Shown: in pieces, positions 21,863-41,300 of the stretch
How the letters are laid out: every line of letters begins with the position of its first letter
Position numbering within the stretch: position 1 is the stretch's first letter
Source of the DNA: Symbiodinium natans
Lineage: Eukaryota; Sar; Dinophyceae; Suessiales; Symbiodiniaceae
Reading direction: 5' to 3'
DNA: 64,000 bases
Assembly (NCBI GenBank): GCA_905221605.1
Contig: CAJNDS010000357.1
Span: 94,420 to 158,419, forward strand
Notes under the pieces: model-generated
What the model was told of the DNA's origin: nothing
What the model saw: only the letters and a program-made list of their open reading frames with translations
Databases searched by the model: none
Made by a program: the position numbers and the translations under genes

Positions 21863-23785
21863 CGAAGCATAGTGCAGGACACACGGATGACCTGATTGAC
21901 AGCTACATTAAGGTGCAGAGCGCAGAAGATTGCAGAAATGCAGACTAGACTGATGCTCTTCAGTCTTCTTTGTGCTGGAATTTCGTTGCGAAAGGAAGCT
22001 CGCCACAATGACCAGGAGGCAACACGACGCCATTCGGGTATTTGGAGGAGTGTGCAACATCATCCTGACTGGCAGGCTCATGCCGACTCTCACGACTACG
22101 AGAGTGAGGAGTCCTTGTGCTGAGACATGTTCACACTCACTCACTCCACGAGAGAACGCTGACGAGTGTACAGCTCCTTAAGCACCAATGTGCTGAAGAA
22201 GTGTAGGTATGCTTGAGCAGACTTAAAGGCAAGTATGCTCTTCCTTGCAAACGCAAGGGCGTTCGCGCCCACAGGCAATCAATCGATCAATATGCAAGAG
22301 CAGGCATCTGGCCCCAAGTTAGCATGCTAAACATCAGCGAGACAAAACTGGGCTCATTCTGTGGGACTTTAGGCCCTAGGCCTCCTGGATGGCTCCGGAC
22401 CTTCATTTACTCGGCCCGAGATCTGTTCAACCGCTGGTCAACCGAACAATTTCCAGACTTCGGACGAGCACTTAGGAGGGATCGCGCTCTCCGCGCTCTT
22501 CTGCTACTCAGCATGTTACACGGCAGCTCAGGATGCTGTTTCTGCGCAGGAGCAAAGATCCAGATCAGACAGCTCAGCCCGGCCGAACCTTCGAAGCGGT
22601 ACGAGTCTTAAGCGAAGCTGGGCTCAGCTTTTTCAGAGGCTTGTGCCAACTCAGAATGGGCATCATGGGCATCTGGTTGTACTTTGCGCATGTTGCAAGG
22701 ACAGCCACACGACCGGAAGGCGCTCAGCTGCTAGGAGTTGCTAGTCGTTGATGAGCAGACTGCTGGCCGCGTCAGGTAGTGACGGTGAAGCTTGATTCCG
22801 AGCTGCAGGCCGGAAAGAAGCTCGAGCCATTCTCTGCAGTGCAAACCGTACAAGATGGGCCGATGCTGTGCAAATGTAAACCAATGTAGAAAACGTGATC
22901 GGTCAGGAAAAAGTGTAGGCCTAGGCGATCCTGAAGCTCCGAGCAGTGGCCACAAGACCTGCGTTGCATCCTGTGTTGAGCTCGGAGGTATCTGAGAAAG
23001 CATGAGGCCTTGTCAGGCCTGAGAAGGTGGAAGGCGTTTGTTTCACACACGCTCGGCGGCAGCGGAAAAGCGTTCTGCTCTTCGCATGGGTTCCACCCGC
23101 TTCTGCGAAAATTGCAGGCATGCTTGCTATGCTCCTGTTGAACAAGTGTGCTGTGGAAGATCAGCTGCTTGGAGAGCGCAGTCTTGCGGAACCAGCCGGA
23201 ACATACCCGAACTTCACCAACGAGCCCCTACCAGGCCCTACCTAAGCAGCTGTGCCATGTTGTGCCCATTCCCTTATGACCTGCACTACACAGCACTACC
23301 AGCGTGCCGAAACCTCGCATCAGACAAGTAGCCGCAACTTTTAGAAGGCCTGCCTTGGATGCTACCCAGTCGCAAGGAGCACGCTGGGAGCAGATCTCGG
23401 TACGCAGAGACTTTCTTCCTCGTATTCACCTGCAGGAAGCGCAGGAAGCGCAGGAAGCACAGGAAGCGTTTCCGAGAGATGCCTCTGGACCTTGGCTGCT
23501 CGGTGTGAAGCCAGTGCCATGTGTTGCAAATATTCGTCCATGATGATCTTTGCCGTGTGCTGCGTAGGGAGAGAGCGGAGACGGAAGAGTCGGAAGAGTT
23601 TCTCGCAGACGACCTCACATCTGCTTTGGAGGTTGAAGAGCATCTGCACCGCATGTTGATTTCGCAGCGGTGTAAAGCCTCGCAATGCTTGTGCGAATTG
23701 CATTCGCCACTCTGAGGCAGCACTTCGAGCAGATAGTCGGAGCCTTGCCAAGACAGGGACGAGCAGTGTAGCGAGCCTTGATGAT
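21863..23785. other. anonymous region with a few open frames
   Basis: A plus-strand frame at 22213-22611 (132 codons) and one at 23521-23715 (with RRERAETEESEEFLADDL) are open; the second is acidic and could be an exon of the coiled-coil gene that follows. The minus-strand frame at 23286-23819 appears to be its shadow. Confidence 0.3.
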
Positions 23786-26070
23786 GTGATTCAGGCTGCG
23801 CATGGCACCTCCAGATCAATGTGGCTCGGCATGAAAGTCTTCATATGCTTTTCAACGGTAACTTGGGGCTCGGGTAAGATTGATGCAACATTCAGCGGCT
23901 TTGAACGCGGCATCCACCCTGGTGCCCCACGATCTTAGCCTGTCCAGCTTATCTTCACGCCTAGACTTAGCATGACTACACCTGATTGCCCAACCCCAGT
24001 CTGCCCTGTTCTGCCTCACAGCACACTGGCCGGTCCAACGCTTCCTCATCTACACACATGACTTCTCATGCGAAGCCCTAAGCCCCCCAAACCCTTCCCT
24101 GTTGCGTTGAAATTCCTGCATATTCTTGCATCACTTTGGCCTGGGAACCCATTCCAGATTCATAGCCTACCCCCGGCATCCAGACGACAATTCACCAATG
24201 GGTATGCAAGAGCGGCAAGAAGCCACTGCGCAGGGAGATCATGGAGGATGCCCACGACGCTATGTCCGCAACAGCCGGGCCCGCCCCTGCTGCAACGGGT
24301 GAAGAGCTGCTTGATTTGGAATCAGTTCACAAAGCATGGGGCCAAACGGGGTATCATAGCTTCGAGGACTGATGTTGGGACGTCACGTGTAGACATGACG
24401 CAAGAACTTAGATTGTTCTCACCTATCTAAGGCACCACGTTGAGCAGACGGTTGGGCGCTTGGCAAAGCAGTGGGAAGGCTAGTGAATGCAGCTAGCATT
24501 CGCCACGTTGGCGATGCGATTCAGGTTCCGCGTGACACCTCCGACTCAGTGCGACTCGGTGGCAAGTTTGTGAGATGCATCGAGACACGAATAATTTTGG
24601 CCTGCGCAGGGACATGTGTGGCATCATGCAAACGGCTGCATTCACTGCACAGGGAGATCATGGAGGATGCCCACGACGCTGTATCCGCAACAGCCGGGCC
24701 CGCCCCTGCTGCAACGGGTGAAGAGCTGCTGGATTTGGAATCAGTTCACAAAGCATGGGGCCAGACGGGGTATCATAGCTTCGAGGACTGATGTTGGGAC
24801 GTCACGTGTAGACATGACGCAAGAACTTAGATTGTTCTCACCTATCTAAGGCACCACGTTGAGCAGACGGTTGGGCGCTTGGCAGAGCAGTGGGAAGGCT
24901 AGTGAATGCAGCTAGCATTCGCCACGTTGGCGATGCGATTCAGGTTCCGCGTGACACCTCCGACTCAGTGCGACTCGGTGGCAAGTTTGTGAGATGCATC
25001 GAGACACGAATAATTTTGGCCTACGCAGCGACATGTGTGGCATCATGCAAACGGCTGCATCCACTGCACAGGGAGATCATGGAGGATGCCCACGACGCTA
25101 TGTCCGCAACAGCCGGGCCCGCCCCTGCTGCAACGGGTGAAGAGCTGCTTGATTTGGAATCAGTTCACAAAGCATGGGGCCAAACGGGGTATCATAGCTT
25201 CTGCAGGCAATGCAGAGGAGTGATGTGGGGACGTCACTTGTAGACATGATGCAAGAACTTTGAACGTTCTCACCTATCTAAGGCACCACGTTGAGCAGAC
25301 GGTTGGGCCCTTGGCAGAGCAGTGGGACGGCTAGTGAATGCAGCTAGCATTCGGCATCATTCAGCGCTGGCCGCACGTTGGCGATGCGACTCAGGTTCCG
25401 CGTGACACCTCCGACTCAGTGCGACTCGGTGGCAACTTTGTGAGACACGAATTTTGGCCTGCCCAGCGGAGCGTGTGGCATCATGCAAACGGCTGCATCC
25501 AGTGCACAGGGAGATCATGGAGGATGCCCACGACGCTGTATCCGCAACAGCCGGGCCCGCCCCTGCTGCAACGGGTGAAGAGCTGCTTGATTTGGAATCA
25601 GTTCCAAGCATGGGGACTTGTGGGGTATCATGAGCTTGCGACAGCTTCTGCAGGCAATGCAGAGGAGTGATGTGGGGACGTCACTTGTAGACATGATGCA
25701 AGAACTTTGAACGTTCTCACCTATCTAAGGCACGACGTTGAGCAGACGGTTGGGCCCTTGGCAGAGCAGTGGGACTAGCATTCGGCATCATTCAGCACTG
25801 GCCGCACGTTGACGATTCGATTCAGGTTCCGCGTGACACCTCCGACTCAGTGCGACTCGGTGGCAAGTTTGTGAGATTCGTCCTGCCCAGCGGAGCGTGT
25901 GGCATCATGCAAACGGCTGCATCCACTGCACAGGGAGATCATGGAGGATGCCCACGACGCTGTATCCGCAACAGCCGGGCCCGCCCCTGCTGCAACGGGT
26001 GAAGAGCTGCTTGATTTGGAATCAGTCGGTCAAGACAAGAGCTTGAGCGAGAATGCTATGCTGGGCTCTG
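23786..26070 (+). repeat. tandem array of five ~0.42-kb units carrying exon-like sequence
   Basis: The phrase gggagatcatggaggatgcc occurs at 24233, 24652, 25071, 25509 and 25933, giving spacings of 419, 419, 438 and 424 bp. Units two and three are almost identical across their whole length; the others differ by small indels. Each unit has two open, protein-like pieces: one reading HVGDAIQVPRDTSDSVRLGG and one reading EIMEDAHDAVSATAGPAPAA followed by TGEELLDLESV. A diverged relative of the first piece (SLDDVIQAAHGTSRSMWLG) lies at about 23775-23830, just before the array, and may be the ancestral exon. The last unit runs into the coiled-coil ORF. This looks like tandem exon duplication within a gene, though whether all units are spliced in is unknown. 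Confidence 0.8.
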
Positions 26071-26228
26071 CGAATGCCATTTGCAGCTAAGGAAGAGCAA
26101 GGTCGACGATCGAGGCTCGATGCGTCTTGAATCGTCAAGATGTTCCGATTATGGTGTTAATGGTGGTACGGTGTGTGCGTGGCCCGCATGGCTTTTCCGT
26201 CTCATTGCTTGCCTTCTGCAGCTTGCAG

Positions 26229-27001
26229 GTGAAGACCCTATCCAGCAGGTGAAAGCCGCAATTGCCGAGATGGAGTGCGGCATTCTTCGCCGGCTAGAAT
26301 ATCTCGAAAACCAGGTTCTACTTCTTTCATCAGAGCTTGCAAAATGCCGTGAGCTCGTTTCTCCAACCGATCAACCTGTTGAGGACAGATTCGACTCGAT
26401 GCGTGAGGCGTGTGAGGCTCTGCAGGCATCCATGGGCACCCTGGACCACAAGTTGGAAGACAGCATGCGCCAGCTCAAAGAGCAAGTCCGTCAGGCCCGC
26501 ATGTCGAAGGTTCTCATCAACTCGTGGTGCCGACAGGCAGCAACGAAAATTGCAGACTGCGAAGAGGCCGTGTCGAAGATTGCCTCTGGCAAAGAGGAGG
26601 ATGTGGTGCTCAATGCTGTTATGGGAAGAATCGGACAGGAAAAGACCGATCGTGAGGCTGACGTACAACTGATAAAGCGTGAGCTGCAGGAACTCAGAGC
26701 GGCGTGTTCCCTGCGACGTGTGGCCTCGACACGGAGTCCAGGTAGGCGAAACGCCTCGCCCAAGAACAGGCCGCTTTGCAGAAGGCAGGGCTGGTTTACC
26801 GCATCCTTGAGATCTTTGAACTCCCCTGCAGCTCGCCAAAACCAACAAGATCTGTCCACAAGCATTGACTTTGCCTCTCCGCCGAAGAACGTGCGGGATC
26901 TTGATCCTTCAAACGTCCAAGACCTGGTTCAGCAGGTCTCACAACAGATGCAGCCTCGAGTATCACATGCAGAAGCCTGGAGAGTGGACTTGCTGGACTA
27001 G
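26229..27001 (+). CDS. coiled-coil protein, unknown function
   Basis: The open frame runs from upstream of a CAG|G acceptor at 26228/26229 to TAG at 26999-27001. About 150 residues are strongly helical with heptad spacing (for example ILRRLEYLENQVLLLSSELA, LEDSMRQLKEQVRQARMSKV and DREADVQLIKRELQELR), so a coiled coil is likely. A GT donor near 26741 (CCAG|GTAGGC) suggests that the basic stretch after it may be intron, with another exon around 26840-26960 (QDLSTSIDFASPPKNVRDLD). Upstream exons probably include those in the tandem array. No family was recognised; dinoflagellate genomes hold many such proteins. Confidence 0.45.
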
Positions 27002-28004
27002 TATCGCAAAAGGATCCTGCGACATGCTCTCAAAACAGAAAGAGGGCAAGACATGTGCTTACTTGGATATATTGGGCTGGGTTTGTTTCACTCTCCCGCC
27101 TGGCCGGCCTAGCCCCAAGGGTTTGTAACACTTTTGTAATGCTTCCTTCCGGCCTGGCGTCAAGTAGCTGAGAAGAAGATGAAGAAGCCTCAGCACATCA
27201 GAGTTTGGCACTGTCGGTCTAGTTGTACTGCTGTGCTCCCCTGCATGGCCGCTCACCTTTTTTTATCATGTCTCAGGTGTTAGTGCAACATAGAAGGACG
27301 AAGTGCAGAGGTTGGTTGAAAGCACTGCATTATGTTCAATCCTGGGAACTTGAGTATTGTGCACACTCCAAGTGCGCTGCTGCACACAATTTTCTAGAAT
27401 CCTTGCAACCCTTACCGATCCATACACAGGAACCTTGAGGGAAGCTATCACCTACCTCGAGCCTCGAGCTCTGTGCGTAAACACGAATGAAGTACGAGAC
27501 ACTGCTAGATTTTTCCGTACCCGGAGGAGCAAGCCAAGAACGCTGCGCACGCCGTTGCCAAACACTTGGGGCCTAAACCTTGACCCGTTGCGTATAAAAC
27601 GGATCTCCGTGCAGCTTGGAGCATCTTGGTGCCTTGCACCCGTATTCTTTCTCAAATTGCATAGGGGCTTGGCCTCTTACCTTGAAGTCTGGGATACATT
27701 GGGATAGATTCCCGAGCTCCAAACACTTAGGATTGTAGGTTGAGGATCTTATAACCTAAGCCCGGCACCCAGCTGCACTTGGCTTACTTGGCTTGGAACA
27801 GGTCAGGCTGCGAGGAGCCAGATGTCAGTACCTTTTGGATAGTTTTTGGAGGCAGTATACTCTTCCCTCGGCAATCCAGGCAGATTACGCTCGGCTTAAA
27901 CTGCTTGTTTTCTTCACCTTCGGTCGCACCTGTCCGGGACGGTCGATCGGGTCTGCAAACCAGTCTGCAGTCTTGTGGAGGTATGGTGGACTGGTGCACT
28001 GACC
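27002..28004. other. intergenic region before the rhodanese gene
   Basis: About 1 kb without a recognisable domain. Short frames on both strands overlap each other. No spliced-leader relic or obvious promoter element was seen before the ATG at 28005. Confidence 0.4.
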
Positions 28005-29279
28005 ATGTTCGATTTTGATTTCGATCGTCTCGAAGAAGAAAACCAGGACGGTAACAGCTTGTGTGGTTTTCTGGTTGTTGGATTGGATGGCAGTGAGTAT
28101 AACCTCACCCTCCCATCAAACACCACTGTGCGGGAGGTCAAGGCCTCCTTGGAAAAAGCGTATGGAATACCTGTCCTGGAACAAAGAATATGTCATGCGA
28201 ACGGTTTGCGCGAGTTGCCTGATCATTGCCGACTAACAGCGGCTGTCTGCCAGTTGTCTCTGGTTCGTGTGGAAGTGGACTGGTTCTCCCGACTGCAGCG
28301 CAACCCACTTGAGTTGTCCAATGCGCCGGCGTGCATCAGGGCAGACAAGGGCATGGTCCAACAAGCAGCGAAAAGAGATGTTTCTGCAATTGCCTATGCA
28401 GCTGCAGAGCTACGAGGAGATGAAGACTTTGCTGTGTACATGGCAAAAGAGAATGGAAATGCTCTTCGATACTTCAGCTCTGAGCTTCGACGAAATAGGG
28501 CGGTTGTACTGGCAGCAGTACACAATGCTGGTTCCATGCTGAAGTATGTGGATGAAACTCTCCAAGCTGATGAGGAGGTGGTCCTTGCAGCAGCTGGACA
28601 GGATGCGAAAGCTTTGATGCACGCCTCTCCAGACCTTGTTAAAGACACGGACTTCACAAGACGCGTGATCGCCAAGAATCGACTTGCTGCGGAATATGTT
28701 CAATCTTTGGCACTCGACAGCCGTAGCCGGGAGTTGCAGCGAAGACAGGAAGAGGAAGACAAGCAGCGCTACGCGCGAGACATCGAGGATGCGAAGATTA
28801 CTGTTGATGCCGCTTATGCTCTATACCAGCGCGGTGCGATTTTCCTCGATGCGAGATCCGAGCAGGAGTTCGACAGGAGCCATATATCTGGGGCGCTTCC
28901 GTTTTCCGAACAGACGTCGGTGCTTCGAAGTGTCATCATGCAAAGGGGCTTGTCTGCGACCTTGGCATCTGATTCAGTGGTGCAGCGTTTGCGAGGCTCG
29001 TTGAGGGACACGGTTATCGTCTATAGCGACAATGGATCAGATGACATCAGCCTGGGCTACATAAGTCGGTGTGTCCGTGTTGCTCAGGAGCTACGTCGTG
29101 CCTGTCGCCTTGAACCGTCTTTAGGTAGCAGCCACAGGGTGCGTCGGCTACTTGGTGGACTGAACCAGTGGAAGCGGGCAGGGTATCCAACGAACGGCGA
29201 GCAGCGACTACTGATCAACAATAGTATTCTCCTGGAGGGAGGCATTCATGCGTGCTTGGGCCTGGAATCTGACATGTAG
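28005..29279 (+). CDS. ubiquitin-like / DUF4116 / rhodanese-like protein, intronless
   Basis: One uninterrupted frame of 424 codons from ATG 28005 to TAG. Residues about 20-90 have a ubiquitin-like pattern (TVREVKASLEKAYGIPVLEQ, then LRELPDHCRL). Residues about 95-235 are repeats of the DUF4116 type (AVYMAKENGNALRYFSSELR, VVLAAAGQDAKALMHASPDL). A charged helix (240-262) links to a rhodanese fold at about 265-395 (AIFLDARSEQEFDRSHISGA and LLGGLNQWKRAGYPT). In rhodaneses a Cys follows the Tyr of the active loop; here the loop reads VIVYSDNGSDD, so Ser341 takes its place and sulfur transfer is unlikely. A regulatory or scaffold role is inferred. The frame extends upstream only to a GTG, so the ATG is the sensible start. 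Lack of introns suggests a retroposed copy. Confidence 0.8.
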   Translation: MFDFDFDRLEEENQDGNSLCGFLVVGLDGSEYNLTLPSNTTVREVKASLEKAYGIPVLEQRICHANGLRELPDHCRLTAAVCQLSLVRVEVDWFSRLQRNPLELSNAPACIRADKGMVQQAAKRDVSAIAYAAAELRGDEDFAVYMAKENGNALRYFSSELRRNRAVVLAAVHNAGSMLKYVDETLQADEEVVLAAAGQDAKALMHASPDLVKDTDFTRRVIAKNRLAAEYVQSLALDSRSRELQRRQEEEDKQRYARDIEDAKITVDAAYALYQRGAIFLDARSEQEFDRSHISGALPFSEQTSVLRSVIMQRGLSATLASDSVVQRLRGSLRDTVIVYSDNGSDDISLGYISRCVRVAQELRRACRLEPSLGSSHRVRRLLGGLNQWKRAGYPTNGEQRLLINNSILLEGGIHACLGLESDM

Positions 29280-29434
29280 TTGAGATGCCAGAAAAGAGCT
29301 GACCAGCATGTCCCTTTTGGGAACGGAGGTGCTGCATGCCCTTTGCATCCTTTTCCACTGGGCTTTCTGCATGGCATAGCTTCAAGCACGCAAGGCCATT
29401 CTGAGCTGAGTGCGAGGGATCCATTTGAGCGTGC

Positions 29435-30298
<864 letters not shown>

Positions 30299-30704
30299 CG
30301 ATCTTCGAGACATTTTGCAGCATCTCAAGTAGCAGAATCCCACCGACAAGGTATTTGTGACAGTATGTGAAAGGTGTGGCGGTAACATGCAGCATCTTTA
30401 GGTGGTCACGTATTTCTGAATCAGCATACCAAATTAGCCAGTGCGCTTCATAGCAATCAGGTCAAAAGACTCAGTCGAGCCAGCATGTTCAGGAGACCAC
30501 GTTGGCGAGCGTAGCCTATACAGGTATGTGTACTTACCGGCATCATTAGCCTACCTCATCGCTTCATGGTATGTCCAGAAGTCGTGCGCTCAGTCCGAGC
30601 TTCAAAGCAAATGCCGTTTGACGGCTTTTTGCTTCTCATTCTTCGGCTAAAAGCCTTACTGTAGAGTTCGTGGTCTCACGGTCTCGGTATGGTCTGAGCC
30701 TGAG

Positions 30705-37721
<7,017 letters not shown>

Positions 37722-38364
37722 GTTAGTACGAACTCTGCTCACAGCTGCTGCGCAGCCAGGAGACCAGAAAGGCTCAAGCCCTGCTGGAGGACCCTCACAG
37801 CTGCCAATGACATGATTCTGTTGGATTCCGTGACTGATTCTGTCTGCTTGCAACGTTCGGACTGATATCATGTTGTATTCTCTGCCAAGTGAGCCTGCGA
37901 GGCTATGGAAGAGCAAGATTTCCCCTGATATTGCACAAATCGAGGCAAGACGCAGCAATAAAGTGGCACTAGCCTGCCTGGAGTGTTGCCTGCGCCCGCC
38001 GGACTGCCAAAGATGCAAGTAAACTGCCGCAGTCGGTGGTAGCGGGGCATTGTCAGGGCCCGGTGTTTGAGTTTGCAAACAAAGGCTTGCGCTCAGCAAG
38101 GCACAGGACCACAGGACAGCCTTCTTGGGGACAAAATTCAAGCAAACTGTGCAAGAGCTGCGTTCAATACGCTGAAACACGGGCCTTGCTGTTGCTGAAT
38201 GAGGAGGCAATGTACATACTGTGCAAGCAGAGACTTGTGGGTGGGCTCTCTGGAACAGACCGGCCCATCTACATGACAGCACAACAACGCTGAAAATATG
38301 TTCCTCGCAAAGTGTTGGTAGCTTTCGGGGGGCCTTTTGCGCGAACGTTGACGCAGCCACCGTT

Positions 38365-41300
38365 ATGAGGTTACGCGGTGGTGCAACAATAAGCTCCTTG
38401 CTCAAGCGAAGACAGAGCACAGCAGACGGCTTGCCCAAAGTGAATATGAGGACTTTCTGCCAACCTTTCAAAATCGTCTCTACCGTAACCGCCGTAACCC
38501 TTGCAATCAGGTCAGTAGAAAGGGGTGCCATGCTAGCACATGGGAGCCTTGCCAAAAGCGTGTGCCTGCAAAACAGGCCGAGGTACTGGCCAGCGGATGG
38601 CCAGCAAGCAAAAAGCTGCAGCAGCGATGTGTTGCAAGCGGACGTCCCACGAAGTGTTTTTTGGTCGCACGTCTTTGTGACGAGCGGAGTGAGCATGGGC
38701 GGTGTAGCTGCGTTTTTCTGTCGCAGCCAAAGACGGCACCGTCTCAAGCAAGCAAGGGGAGCGCACCTTGCATGCTTTGCTTCCCGTACAGAGGCCAGCA
38801 CCGTCCAGCAATTTGTTGACTGGATGGATACGACAGGTATCGTGACGTCCAAGAAGCTCCAGATCCTCCCGGATCAGGAAGACGGCCGGTGCGTCAAATG
38901 CATAGATACCATTGCGAAGGGCGAGGTTCTGGTACAACTTCCTGAAGCGTCTGCAGTGTCCGTGGACATGTCAGAGACGGCCAACCCGGGGCCGGATCTG
39001 GCACCCTTGGCCGATTGGTGGTCAAGGCACACCCGCAGCTCCATTCGATTGGCAGCTGCACTAGTCTTTCAGCGGGAGAAATTTGGACCTTACCTTGACA
39101 TGCTCTACCCCATGGAGAACATCTATGCCCCATGGCTGTGGGAGGATCAGGACTTGAAGTTTCTCCCCGATGGTCTTGCTGCAAGTGCAGCAGCTCGCAA
39201 GAAGGCTTTGGAAAGTGCATGCAAGGACCTCAAGGCCGGCCGAGCGTTTCCGCTCCCTCTGTTCCTCTCCCGTCTCGTTTTCTGCATTGCATCCAGGGTT
39301 GTCTTCGGCCTAAAAGCATCCCCAAAGCTGGAGACCCTGTTGCTAGCACACAACAGAAGCATGTTGCGTGAAACATTGCGAGACTCAAGAGATGCATATG
39401 AGATGCATATGATGCATACGCCAGCGAGCAGCTTGGACAAAGGGCATGCCCTGCTGCATAAGCTCGACAAGACATGTCCTGAACGAAAACCCATCACCAC
39501 GTGTCACGACACAAGCTGCACTGCAAGCATGCCGCTTTACACGAATGGTCAGTGTGGAACAAATCGTCAGGGGCTGCTGCAGCCCGTAAATCCGCATATC
39601 GTTGGCGGACTAGTCAGCGGGCATGAATTTCGTCATCGTCCACGCGGACGCCCTTCTGATCACGGTCATCACAACGAAAGCAACGAATTCACCAAAAACG
39701 GGCGATATTCGCAAGCTGCAGTGCCGTACCCAGTAGCATGCCGCAGCGCTGCATCACCCTTTGGGTTTGAGCAAGGACAAGACTGTTGAGATATTTCGGG
39801 CTTGGGGTCTCTGGACAGCGTCAAAAGAAGTTCGTCCTTGAAATTCCTTAAACCCTGTACCCGTGAAAGCCAAGCCCTTCCGAAGCGCTAGGCCGGGGGC
39901 CTTGCGGAGCAAGTTCCAGAAGAGCTGTTTCTTCGTGCTCACCACGCTGCCGCTTCCAGGGCCTTTGCTGGCGAGGCGCGAGCAGCTTTAAAAGCATACT
40001 ACGAGCATCCTGTCTGAACACGCGCATGACATTTGTGTAACACCACTCGTGTGGACCCAGTTCGTCATTGCTCATCTCTAGGCTTTGAATAGCCACGCAG
40101 GGTGATGTGTCGACAGCTCGCACTGCGGCTTTGGCCTGCGGCGCACTCACGTTGACGGCCGGAAGCTTGGCTCCTCAAGGAATTCAGAGAGATGGCAGCC
40201 ACATGGGCACACCAATGGCACAACAGAGCGTTCACATGGGTGTGGCATGTTTGAATTGTCAATGGTCTCTTAAGGCGGCTGGAGCAGCTGCTGCGGCTGG
40301 CGTGGTCAGTACGCGCCCCCCATTGATGCACGTGTTGCAAGAGAGATCAAGAGAGCAAGGGTGCCTGCCCAAGCACAACCGTGCTCACGTTTGAACCAGA
40401 TGGCGGGCCAGGCATCGATGCAGCTGCCAGTGTTGGAGCATTGGGCGTTGCAGCTTCAGGAGCGGCTGTGGCTACTTGTCCTGCAGGCATCAGTCGTTCA
40501 AAGATGCTATCCGTTCTCCGGATTCGCTCGTTGCGCTCAAATCGGAAGTGAAGTGGGGACAAGTCAATCGTCATTTGTCAGCTGCGCCTCTGCCACAGCC
40601 TCCGTAGGGATGAAAGTTGCGCTTCCCTGCTCAACCCTACTCTCCTCTTCTCCTCTTCTCCTGATGTGCTTTCAGGGCTCATGCCATTCTTCCTCGGTGT
40701 TTCTTTGCGCGTGCTGTTAGCACTGATCTCCCAAGCTTCCCATCTAGGGTTGGCCATCGACAAAGTACTTGCTCCCCTCGACAAGATCGAAGTGAGTAAC
40801 ATGAAGGAGGCAATAGGCTCGTCAAGATCCACATCATTGGCTTGATTGAGTGTGGGGCCCGGCAAGGCCCCAGATGTTCCAGCCTTATAGCCGCAGGCCC
40901 CAGAGTTCAAAAGACATCGGCCTGACTGCTAGCTCAGCAAAAAATGGTGTCTTTGAAAAGCTCCTTGTCACGACTTGTCGTTTTCGACCAGCCGCTTTCA
41001 TTCGCACCCCTGAATTGATCCTTCTCAACCCGCAAGCCTGTGGCACCTTGCGGCATGACCTGAAGCAAAGTGGACATATCAGTAGTCGAATCTTATCCAA
41101 GGCATTGAGCGATGATGCCAAGGTGTGATGCTTGAAGCTGCGTCCAGGTTGATCCGTGTGCGGGCTGTGACCAGTGCAGGTCTTGTCCCTCCTGCCCATG
41201 ATTGACCAAATCAACCACAAAAGTGGAGTGCTGGCCTCAGCATGTGTTGGGAGGTGTGCAACTAAGTATGACTCTGATCATTTGCAAAGGCTCCGCCAGA

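Noticed and set aside
23286-23819. 177-codon minus-strand ORF
   Set aside because: It is rich in Ser, Arg and Cys and appears to be the shadow of plus-strand acidic frames next to the exon array.
24233-25950. CRISPR-like spacing of the repeats
   Set aside because: Units are over 400 bp, nearly continuous and protein-like, which is tandem duplication rather than short repeats with unique spacers.
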